Source: an uncultured Clostridia bacterium
GTDB lineage: Bacteria > Bacillota > Clostridia > Oscillospirales > Acutalibacteraceae
DNA length: 8,605 nucleotides
NCBI GenBank assembly: GCA_944381295.1
Contig: CALWKP010000200.1
Location: 1 to 8,605, forward strand
Direction of reading: 5' to 3'
The notes beneath the pieces are model-generated. The model worked only from the letters and a program-made list of their open reading frames with translations, had not been told where the DNA came from and did not search any database. Of the stretch, positions 1 through 6,007 are shown piece after piece (position 1 is the first letter of the stretch; every line of letters starts with the position of its first letter). Both the position numbers and the translations under genes were made by a program.

Positions 1-746
1 GGGTAGAATGTGCTATTGTTCCTACGGCAGTACTGTCCACACATACGATGTTTCAAAATTTTACTTGTAAAGACCTGACAGACCAGATCCAGCCGATTGC
101 GAACCATTGGAAACAGGAAAACATCCATTTTGATGCAATTTATACAGGATATCTTGCTTCAAAGGAGCAGATTGGCGATGTCTTGGAGTTTTTTGATACT
201 TTTAAAACCCAAGATAATCTGATTGTGGTAGACCCGGTTATGGCGGATAACGGAAAATTGTACCCGGCTTTTGATGCGGATTTTCCGGCAGAAATGGCGA
301 AAGTATGCGCAAAGGCGGATGTGATTCTTCCGAACCTGACAGAAGCCAGTTTGTTGACAGGGGAACCTTATCGTACGGAATATGAAGAGTCTTATATTCG
401 GAATCTGATTCAGAAGTTGGCGGAACTGGGACCGAGGTATGTGGCTTTGACTGGAGTGAGTTTTGAGGCTGGAAAACTGGGCGTGATGTATTATGACAAG
501 GAAACCGGAGAATACGGAAGTTATTTTACAGAACATCTTCCTGCAAGTTTCCACGGTACAGGTGACGTGTTTGCTTCTACATGTGTCGGGGGGCTGATGC
601 GAGGGAAATCTTTGGGTGAAGCGTTGGCGATGGCAGCAGATTATACAGTGGATTGTATTCGTTTGACATTGGAAAGTCCAGACTCCAAGTGGTATGGCGT
701 GGAATTTGAAAAAGCTTTGCCGGGATTGGTCAAACGGTTGGGATAA
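1..746 (+). CDS. pdxK: Pyridoxal/pyridoxamine kinase, 5'-truncated by the window edge
   Basis: This is a cytoplasmic ATP-dependent kinase of the vitamin B6 salvage pathway, phosphorylating pyridoxal or pyridoxamine. The frame is open from base 3, giving 247 visible residues before the TAA. Codons before the internal ATG at 48 encode PTAVLSTHT, a conserved kinase segment, so that ATG is not the real start. Roughly 35-40 N-terminal residues are missing compared with the usual length of about 280-290. Family marks are DLTDQI soon after the STHT segment, DPVMADNGKLY near codon 76 (most relatives have G where this has A), LPNLTEA, and the ribokinase-type anion-hole motif HGTGD with the catalytic Asp at visible residue 188 (bases 564-566). 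No terminator is obvious after the stop, only a long inverted repeat at 761-843. PdxK and PdxY subtypes cannot be separated safely by eye, so the symbol is tentative. The fold and the vitamin B6 role are secure. Confidence 0.9.
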   Translation, partial: VECAIVPTAVLSTHTMFQNFTCKDLTDQIQPIANHWKQENIHFDAIYTGYLASKEQIGDVLEFFDTFKTQDNLIVVDPVMADNGKLYPAFDADFPAEMAKVCAKADVILPNLTEASLLTGEPYRTEYEESYIRNLIQKLAELGPRYVALTGVSFEAGKLGVMYYDKETGEYGSYFTEHLPASFHGTGDVFASTCVGGLMRGKSLGEALAMAADYTVDCIRLTLESPDSKWYGVEFEKALPGLVKRLG

Positions 747-760
747 AAGAAGAGAGAAGG

Positions 761-843
761 ATTCCTGAAATTTGCCAAGTCTGATACTGGATGTTTTCAC
801 AGTGCAAATGAAATCTCATGAGAGAGAGACTGTATTCAGGAAT
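761..843 (+). repeat. Nested inverted repeats downstream of the kinase gene
   Basis: ATTCCTGAA (761-769) is perfectly complementary to TTCAGGAAT (835-843). Inside it, ATTTGC (770-775) pairs with GCAAAT (804-809), and ACTG (786-789) pairs with CAGT (800-803), which abuts GCAAAT. A transcript could therefore fold into a closed multi-stem structure. No T-tract follows, so it is not a classical intrinsic terminator. It could be a 3' UTR structure of the kinase mRNA or chance. No known RNA family is recognised. Confidence 0.3.
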
Positions 844-880
844 GAAGGAATCGATAACAAAAACCTATCATCCGCTATTA

Positions 881-909
881 CAAATAAGTATTTGCTATTT
901 TGTTATTTG
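881..909. promoter_or_regulatory. Candidate operator: CAAATA-AG-TATTTG dyad with an extra half-site
   Basis: CAAATA (881-886) and TATTTG (889-894) form a perfect 6+6 dyad with a 2-base spacer. TATTTG recurs at 904-909. The dyad overlaps the -35 box of the candidate DUF3737 promoter (892-897), and the extra half-site lies in its spacer. This is the placement expected for a repressor. The binding protein is unknown and no regulator gene is adjacent in the window. The AT-rich composition makes a chance dyad possible. Confidence 0.35.
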
Positions 910-920
910 AGTGCTACACT
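892..920 (+). promoter_or_regulatory. Candidate sigma-A promoter for the DUF3737 gene
   Basis: TTGCTA (892-897), a 17-base spacer and TACACT (915-920) match four of six consensus positions in each box. The predicted start of transcription near 927 would leave a leader of about 90 bases before the ATG at 1019. A CATAAT at 926-931 is an alternative -10 but has a poorer spacing. This is the best-placed candidate in the 272-base gap between the kinase and DUF3737 genes. Confidence 0.4.
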
Positions 921-1018
921 GGATTCATAATAGGAAAAAGCAAATCAGAGAAGCCGGTTAAAACGATATGGAAGGATAGGACCATTTAGCCAGCTGTTTT
1001 GTAGATAGGAGGATCTTT

Positions 1019-1885
1019 ATGAAGGTTTTGGAAAATCGGGTTTTTGATGAAGAGCGGGCTCTTTATGGGGAAAGTGAATTGCTGGTACGAAACTGCCGTT
1101 TTGATGGGCCTGCTGACGGAGAAAGTGCATTCAAAGAAAGTTCCGAAATACAGGTAGAGCATTGTTTTTTCAATTTACGGTATCCGTTTTGGCATGACCA
1201 TGAAGTAACGATCAGTGGGTCAGAGATGACGGAACTTTGCCGGGCGGCTTTGTGGTATACAGATCATGTGACAATCGTGGATACGAAATTGCATGGGATC
1301 AAGGCTCTGCGGGAATGCAAACAAGTCGTGATGAAACGATGCGATATCATTTCTCCTGAATTTGGTTGGTCAGTATCTGGATTGGAGATGGAGGATTGCC
1401 GTGCAGAAAGTGAATATTTTCTGTTGCGTTCGGAAGGGCTGAAATTTTTGCGGACAGAATTGAAAGGGAAATATTCTTTTCAGTATATTCAGGACGCAGC
1501 ATTTGATAATTGCCGGTTTGATACCAAAGATGCGTTTTGGCATGCGAAAAATGTGACGGTCAGGAACAGTGTCGTCAAAGGAGAATATTTGGGATGGTAT
1601 TCTGATGGTTTGACGTTGGATCATTGTAAAATCATCGGAACACAGCCGTTATGTTATTGCAAGAATTTACATTTGATTGATTGTGAAATGGAAGACGCAG
1701 ATCTTTGCTTTGAAAAATCGGAAGTAACTGCTACGGTAACAACACCAGTCATTAGCATTAAAAATCCGGCAGCAGGATGTATTACCGCTCCCGCGGTTGG
1801 AACGATCCTGATGGATGATCCTAAGGCAAAAGGAAAGGTAGTCATTCAGGGAAACGATTCCAAAATCCATGAAAAAGCATGCTGA
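1019..1885 (+). CDS. DUF3737 family right-handed beta-helix protein
   Basis: The 288-residue product matches my recollection of the DUF3737 family over its full length. It begins MKVLENRVFDEERALYGES and carries conserved aromatic stretches such as YPFWHDHEV, ALWYTDHV and LGWYSDGL. It is built from about eleven short rungs, each with a strand ending like VRNCRF, VEHCFF, IVDTKL, MKRCDI, MEDCRA, FDNCRF, LDHCKI or LIDCEM. The Cys or Ser near the end of each rung would stack into a ladder, as in pectate-lyase-like beta helices. No signal peptide or membrane segment is present, so it should be cytoplasmic. The family's function is not established, and no catalytic residues can be assigned here. An AGGAGG site at 1007-1012, six bases before the ATG, fixes the start. 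It appears monocistronic, with a candidate promoter and dyad upstream and a strong hairpin downstream. Confidence 0.88.
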   Translation: MKVLENRVFDEERALYGESELLVRNCRFDGPADGESAFKESSEIQVEHCFFNLRYPFWHDHEVTISGSEMTELCRAALWYTDHVTIVDTKLHGIKALRECKQVVMKRCDIISPEFGWSVSGLEMEDCRAESEYFLLRSEGLKFLRTELKGKYSFQYIQDAAFDNCRFDTKDAFWHAKNVTVRNSVVKGEYLGWYSDGLTLDHCKIIGTQPLCYCKNLHLIDCEMEDADLCFEKSEVTATVTTPVISIKNPAAGCITAPAVGTILMDDPKAKGKVVIQGNDSKIHEKAC

Positions 1886-1894
1886 ATAGTCCCT

Positions 1895-1993
1895 ACTATA
1901 AAAGTGTTTTGGAATATAAAATCAAAAGAAATAAGCTGTCTGGCAGCCGACTTTTTTCAAAAGTCTCGGTACCCAGGCAGCTTGTTTTATAGT
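1895..1993. repeat. Outer inverted repeat enclosing the terminator hairpin
   Basis: ACTATAAAA (1895-1903) is perfectly complementary to TTTTATAGT (1985-1993). It brackets the terminator hairpin and reuses its T-tract. The 99-base unit is therefore a palindrome within a palindrome, which fits either a folded 3' end or a small palindromic insertion. Confidence 0.4.
1933..1990 (+). terminator. Intrinsic terminator after the DUF3737 gene
   Basis: The outer stem pairs 1933-1943 with 1973-1983 (11 bp, one G-T wobble). A 3x3 internal loop is followed by CCGA (1947-1950) with TCGG (1966-1969), then CTTTT (1951-1955) with AAAAG (1959-1963), a 2-base bulge (TC) on the right arm and a TTC loop. GTTTTAT follows the stem. 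It lies 47 bases after the DUF3737 stop. An A-rich left flank (1924-1931) could let it work in the other direction too, but no - strand gene here needs it. Confidence 0.7.
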
Positions 1994-2163
1994 GAGAAAA
2001 TGGAACAGAAAACCTAAAATGTTTCCCCTAACAGAGAGAATTTCAGAAAAACCTTTGTTTTGAGGCAAGTGATAGAAATTACCAGAAAAGCAGGGATTTT
2101 ACAAGGCAAAGAATCTGGAAAAGGATATGATAAAGAAAAAACTGGGGAAAGGTGTGGAGCACG

Positions 2164-4179
2164 ATGAGGTTAGGAATAGGGATTGATACGGGAGGGACCT
2201 ATACTGATGCGGTTGTATATGATTTTGATAAAAAAACCGTTTTGGCGAAGTCCAAAGCCCTTACGACAAAAAAAGACCTTTCCATAGGAATTCTGAATGC
2301 ATTGGATAAGCTTCCTGGCGGATATTTTCCCGAGGTAAAAACGGTAGCTCTCTCTACAACTTTGGCGACCAATGCCTGTGTGGAAAATAAAGGCGGCAGA
2401 GCGAAACTGGTGTGTATGGGATTATACCGGGACGTTGTGGCAGAATTGGGAAAAAATTACGGATTGCCAGAAAGTGGAGAAATCTTTTTTTACGATACAC
2501 AAGCCTCTTTTTCCGGAGAAATCTTGGCAGAGCCGGATTGGGATGAATTTCTTAAACAAAGTGAGAAATATCTGGAGGATGCGGCGTCCATCGGTGTGGT
2601 TGAGATTTATGCCATGAATAATGGCGCAGTCCTGGAGAAGAAGGCAAAACAGTTGCTGACAGAAAAGTATCAGGTCGATGTGATTTGCTCAAGTGAATTG
2701 TTTTCCGATTTGAACTCTCTGCAAAGGGGAGCCAGTACTTTACTGAATGCAAAATTGATCCCTATTATCCGGAATTTTATTGATGCAATTCATAAAGCGC
2801 TACGAGATCGGAAGATCGACGCAAATATCGTGATTATGCGGAGCGATTCCAGCTTGATGAGTGAAGAATTTACCAGGGCCAGAGCAGTAGAAACATTAGT
2901 ATGTGGTCCGGCGGCGAGCGTTATGGGAGGATTGACGCTGACAGGAGAAAAAGACGGAATTATTGTGGATATGGGCGGAACAACTACGGATATCGCCCTG
3001 GTGCGGGATAGTATTCCAGTACAGGCGAAAAATGGCATCCGGATCGGGAACTGGAAAACCTATGTGAGAGGACTGGCGATCGATACATTTGGCCTGGGCG
3101 GAGATACTGCGGTCCGGCATACCAAGGAGAACGAATTGCAGTTGGAAACGCAGCGAGTAATCCCACTGTGTGTTCTGGCATCCCATCATCCGGAAGTAAA
3201 AGAGAAGCTAAAAGTCCTGGCAGAACAAGGGAAGGCCCACACAAAATTGCTTCACGAATTTTTTGTGCTGGTCAACGATATTTCCCATGGAAAAGGATAT
3301 ACCCAGAGGGAAAAAGACTTTTGTACTGCCCTGAAAGGAGGACCATTGAGCTATGCAGAAGCGGCTGCAGCAATAGGATGTGATGTGTATACCTTAGATA
3401 TGAAGCGGTTAGAAGAGGAAGGCGTAGTGATGCGCAGCGGCTTGACCGCCACAGATATCATGCATATTTGTGGGAATTTTACAGGGTATGACCGGGAAGC
3501 CGCATGTTATGGAGCGGATTTTGTCGCGCGGTGTACGGGTAGAACCAGGGAAGAGCTTTGCCGGGATGTCTATGATCTGATTAAGGAACGGATGTATACG
3601 AATATTGTCAGGATACTGCTAAAGCACGAATATGATCGCTATGATAAAGAAAGTTTTGAAGGCGATCTGGACTTCCTGATCCGGGAAAGTTATCGTCGTG
3701 CGTCACGAGGATCGTCGGACTTACCGGGATTTGTAGGATTCCGTTTTGATGCGATTCCTCCTCTCATCGGAATTGGAGCTCCGGTACATGTTTTTCTTCC
3801 GGATGTGGCGCGGTACTTAGGTACAAAATGCCTGATTCCGGAAAATGCAGAGGTTGCCAATGCAGTAGGCGCTCTAACAGGGAAGATTGTAGTATCAGAA
3901 GAAGTGCAGATACGGCAGAAGAAAGAAGACGACGGACCAGAAGGGTATTGGATCTATTTGAGAGACGGACGTCTCAGCGCAGACGAAAAGGAAGAAGCTA
4001 TCCAGCTTGCGCGTCAAGGATGTGAAGAATATGTAAGGAAGGAAGCCAGTCGGAGAGGCGCTGTTGGAGAAATTAAGATTAAGTGCAGAGTATGGGATCA
4101 TAATGCGATGACCAGGAACGGTGCAAGCATTGAACTTGGTACCATTGTAAAATGTACAGCAGTGGGGTCTTTTGCCTGA
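2164..4179 (+). CDS. HyuA-like hydantoinase/oxoprolinase family protein, stand-alone
   Basis: This ASKHA-fold protein resembles the ATP-dependent HyuA subunit of hydantoinases and 5-oxoprolinases. From ATG 2164 it has 671 residues. Phosphate-1 motif GIGIDTGGTYTDAV is at residues 4-17, LSTTLATNACVENKGG at 63-78, phosphate-2 motif VDMGGTTTDIALV at about 268-280, the adenosine-side PPLIGIGAPV at 532-541, and AEVANAVGAL at 562-571. All nucleotide-binding motifs look intact, so an active ATPase is likely. No HyuB partner is adjacent, and the substrate is unknown. Residues about 385-437 read like a winged helix-turn-helix inside the ASKHA core. A GTG at 2152 would add four residues (MWST). The ATG is preferred because the motif normally starts right at the N-terminus and GGAG at 2156-2159 precedes it, though only four bases away. 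No convincing promoter was found in 1994-2163. Calling it a 5-oxoprolinase or hydantoinase outright would be over-annotation. Confidence 0.85.
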   Translation: MRLGIGIDTGGTYTDAVVYDFDKKTVLAKSKALTTKKDLSIGILNALDKLPGGYFPEVKTVALSTTLATNACVENKGGRAKLVCMGLYRDVVAELGKNYGLPESGEIFFYDTQASFSGEILAEPDWDEFLKQSEKYLEDAASIGVVEIYAMNNGAVLEKKAKQLLTEKYQVDVICSSELFSDLNSLQRGASTLLNAKLIPIIRNFIDAIHKALRDRKIDANIVIMRSDSSLMSEEFTRARAVETLVCGPAASVMGGLTLTGEKDGIIVDMGGTTTDIALVRDSIPVQAKNGIRIGNWKTYVRGLAIDTFGLGGDTAVRHTKENELQLETQRVIPLCVLASHHPEVKEKLKVLAEQGKAHTKLLHEFFVLVNDISHGKGYTQREKDFCTALKGGPLSYAEAAAAIGCDVYTLDMKRLEEEGVVMRSGLTATDIMHICGNFTGYDREAACYGADFVARCTGRTREELCRDVYDLIKERMYTNIVRILLKHEYDRYDKESFEGDLDFLIRESYRRASRGSSDLPGFVGFRFDAIPPLIGIGAPVHVFLPDVARYLGTKCLIPENAEVANAVGALTGKIVVSEEVQIRQKKEDDGPEGYWIYLRDGRLSADEKEEAIQLARQGCEEYVRKEASRRGAVGEIKIKCRVWDHNAMTRNGASIELGTIVKCTAVGSFA

Positions 4180-4202
4180 GAAAGAAACAAAGGAGTGAAG
4201 AC

Positions 4203-4243
4203 GATAGCTGTACTGTAATTCTGTTCCGTGTAAGAAAGCTATC
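4203..4243. repeat. Small inverted repeat after the HyuA-like gene
   Basis: GATAGCT (4203-4209) is complementary to AGCTATC (4237-4243) across a 27-base loop, starting 23 bases after the HyuA-like stop codon. No T-tract follows. It may be a weak 3' structure or chance. Confidence 0.2.
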
Positions 4244-4270
4244 AGCTACAAAAGAGAAAGATACTAAGAA

Positions 4271-4308
4271 AGGCCGCTGCATCCAAATAGGATGGGCGGC
4301 CTCTCTTC
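4271..4308. terminator. Convergent, probably bidirectional terminator
   Basis: AGGCCGC (4271-4277) pairs with GCGGCCT (4296-4302), and CATCC (4280-4284) pairs with GGATG (4290-4294), with a small 2x1 internal loop and an AAATA loop. Read on the - strand, the stem is followed by TTTCTTAGTAT, a fair T-rich tail for sdaAA. Read on the + strand, CTCTCTT follows, a weaker tail for the HyuA-like gene. The site lies between the two converging stops, 92 bases after 4179 and about 50 bases beyond 4352. Confidence 0.7.
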
Positions 4309-4351
4309 ATAAAGAGAAAAATACTTCCTAATTTCAAAATCAAAAAATTAC

Positions 4352-5218
4352 TCATCGGCTAAAGTGTTTTTTGGCAATTTCCAGGGCAGTCGGAGTTGTA
4401 GCAATCCCGCCAAGAGAAGTCTCCCGAAGTTGATAGGGCAACTGTCTTCCAACCTGATACATAGCTTCTACAACTTCATCAAATGGAATCGTGCTGGTGA
4501 TCCCGGCGATCGCCATATCGGAAGATACTACGGCGTTTGCTGCCTGCGAAGCATTTCGTTTCGCACAGGGAACTTCTACCATTCCTGCGACAGGGTCGCA
4601 AATCAATCCCATGATGTTTTTTAAAGCAATGGCAGCAGAGTCAAAAATCATTTCCGGTGTTCCGCCGCGCAATTCCGTCAAAGCGCCGGCGGCCATTGCA
4701 GCAGCGGCGCCACATTCGGCCTGACATCCACCTTCCGCGCCTGAAATTGTCGCTTGCTTTACTATGATCGCACCAATGCCCGAAGCTGTCAGCAGAGCTT
4801 CTGTAATCTGACGATCGGTGAGTCCCATGCGTTCTTGCGTTGTGAGCATCACAGCGGGAAGGATCCCGCAAGCACCTGCCGTGGGACATGCACAGATTTT
4901 CCCCATCGACGCGTTAACCTCTGAGCAGGAAATTGCACGTGCTAAAATTTTAGATAAATAATCCCCAGAGAAAGCCTGATCCCGAGCACGATCCATTTTT
5001 TGCGCGTCGCCTTTGATCATCATCCCAACCGTGTCCATGGGATGTGCGATTGCGCTTTCCGAAGCGGATTTCATAACAGCGTAGTATTCCAGCAATTCTT
5101 CAAAAATCGCGTCTTCAGATTTTTCACTGAGTTCCATTTCGTTTTCCAGTACGATCCGGAATACCGGCAGGGAACGTTCTTTTGATAACCGGATAATATC
5201 CGCAGCATTGTCATACAT
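4352..5218 (-). CDS. sdaAA: L-serine ammonia-lyase, iron-sulfur-dependent, alpha subunit
   Basis: This is the catalytic subunit of the oxygen-sensitive [4Fe-4S] L-serine dehydratase, which turns L-serine into pyruvate and ammonia in the cytoplasm. The 288 residues match the usual size of the separate alpha subunit. Conserved blocks include ICACPTAGACGILPAV (109-123), SGAEGGCQAE (159-168) and MGLICDPVAGMVEVPC (203-218). By comparison with known serine dehydratases, Cys165, Cys207 and Cys218 are the likely cluster ligands; the last two keep the typical 11-residue spacing. Two-subunit enzymes lack the C-terminal Cys tail of single-chain forms, as seen here. The ATG at 5218 overlaps the 3' end of sdaAB by 8 bp (ATGTATGA). 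A GAGGGGG site at 5227-5233, inside sdaAB, lies eight bases before it. Translation of the two subunits is probably coupled. A convergent hairpin follows the stop. Confidence 0.95.
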   Translation of the reverse strand: MYDNAADIIRLSKERSLPVFRIVLENEMELSEKSEDAIFEELLEYYAVMKSASESAIAHPMDTVGMMIKGDAQKMDRARDQAFSGDYLSKILARAISCSEVNASMGKICACPTAGACGILPAVMLTTQERMGLTDRQITEALLTASGIGAIIVKQATISGAEGGCQAECGAAAAMAAGALTELRGGTPEMIFDSAAIALKNIMGLICDPVAGMVEVPCAKRNASQAANAVVSSDMAIAGITSTIPFDEVVEAMYQVGRQLPYQLRETSLGGIATTPTALEIAKKHFSR

Positions 5219-5906
5219 GGTCTGATCCCCCTCGTGTTACTTCAAGAATCCTGACGTCAAGCACATTGGTCAGAGATAACAGACTTTTTTCCACACTGGG
5301 GCCAATCAGGGAATCCGTCTCAATGACAGTAGTAGCTATCCCACCTTTTGCAGTACGGCTCAATACCATCGTGCCGATATTGATGTCATTGTCGGCAAGA
5401 ACTGCGGCAATATCGCTGACGACACCCTTTTTGTCGTTTTGCCGAATAATCAAAGTAGGATTATTCCCGGATACACAAACTTCAAAGGAATCGATTCTGG
5501 TAATTTCAATGTTTCCGCCGCCTATGGAAGAGCCGGTCACATCGCACAGTTTTTTGCCATTACGGAAAAATTCGATCATAACAGTATTTTCGTGAACATT
5601 ATCTAACTGAATATGGCGGAATTCTATTTGAAGTCCAGCCTTTTCTGCATAAAAAAAGGCGTCACGGATGCGCTCGTCAGACGGGGGAAAACCGAGTACG
5701 CCGGCAGTAAGAGCTTTATCGGTACCATGTCCGCGGTAGGTTTCGGAAAAAGAGCCATGCAAATGAAAAATAACGTGGTCGAATCCTTTTCCGGCGATAG
5801 ATGCAGCAATATTGCCGATCTTGACGGCGCCGGCGGTATGCGAACTAGAAGGTCCTATCATGATAGGACCGAGCACTTCAAAAATACTTCTATCCAGGTT
5901 GTCCAA
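5211..5906 (-). CDS. sdaAB: L-serine ammonia-lyase, iron-sulfur-dependent, beta subunit
   Basis: This is the partner subunit of the Fe-S serine dehydratase. From the TTG at 5906 it has 231 residues. The N-terminal dehydratase beta domain carries GPSSSHTAG (18-26), FSETYRGHGTDKAL (53-66) and SSIGGGNIEI (126-135). An ACT domain at about 149-222 begins NPTLIIRQNDKKGVVSDIAA and could be regulatory, though its ligand is not known here. The start is uncertain. A stop codon lies two codons upstream of TTG, so translation must begin at TTG 5906 or later, but AGGAG (5907-5911) directly abuts that TTG. CTG at 5897, nine bases from AGGAG, would fit the spacing better and remove three residues. A perfect 20-bp palindrome lies at 5851-5870 in the GPIMIGP codons. 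The gene has its own promoter at 5958-5986 and overlaps sdaAA by 8 bp. Confidence 0.93.
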   Translation of the reverse strand: MDNLDRSIFEVLGPIMIGPSSSHTAGAVKIGNIAASIAGKGFDHVIFHLHGSFSETYRGHGTDKALTAGVLGFPPSDERIRDAFFYAEKAGLQIEFRHIQLDNVHENTVMIEFFRNGKKLCDVTGSSIGGGNIEITRIDSFEVCVSGNNPTLIIRQNDKKGVVSDIAAVLADNDINIGTMVLSRTAKGGIATTVIETDSLIGPSVEKSLLSLTNVLDVRILEVTRGGSDHV

Positions 5907-5911
5907 CTCCT
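5907..5911 (-). promoter_or_regulatory. Shine-Dalgarno site of sdaAB, oddly placed
   Basis: AGGAG reads on the - strand immediately before TTG (5906-5904) with no spacer. The spacing to the in-frame CTG at 5897-5895 is nine bases, close to ideal. No ATG lies between this site and the conserved GPIMIGPSS motif, so the site argues for a non-ATG start, possibly CTG. Confidence 0.5.
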
Positions 5912-5957
5912 ATCTTTGCTGCCTAAAAGACGTATTGTGATGAAAAATCCTGTTCTC

Positions 5958-5986
5958 ATTGTACTCAGCTTTGGAAGGAAAGTCAA
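5958..5986 (-). promoter_or_regulatory. Sigma-A promoter of sdaAB-sdaAA
   Basis: On the - strand, TTGACT (5986-5981), a 17-base spacer (5980-5964) and TACAAT (5963-5958) match five of six consensus positions in each box. Transcription should begin near 5951, leaving a leader of about 45 bases before sdaAB. It lies just after the cloverleaf element, which separates it from the upstream permease gene. This is the best promoter in the window. Confidence 0.75.
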
Positions 5987-6007
5987 TGGATTCTGCGAGC
6001 CTGCTAC

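Noticed and set aside
48..50. ATG at 48 as the kinase start
   Set aside because: The frame continues upstream with conserved PTAVLSTHT codons, so the gene enters from outside the window.
159..800. Long - strand reading frame opposite the pyridoxal kinase gene
   Set aside because: It is antisense to a strongly conserved kinase, and its Cys/His/Arg-rich composition is typical of a shadow frame.
781..812. Resemblance of CTGATACTGGATG to the 3' half of a TPP riboswitch
   Set aside because: The CTGAGA-containing 5' half and the closing P1 stem are absent, and no thiamine gene follows.
2096..2130. TTTACA and TATGAT as a promoter for the HyuA-like gene
   Set aside because: The spacing is about 22 bases, too long for sigma-A, and no other pair of boxes in 1994-2163 was convincing.
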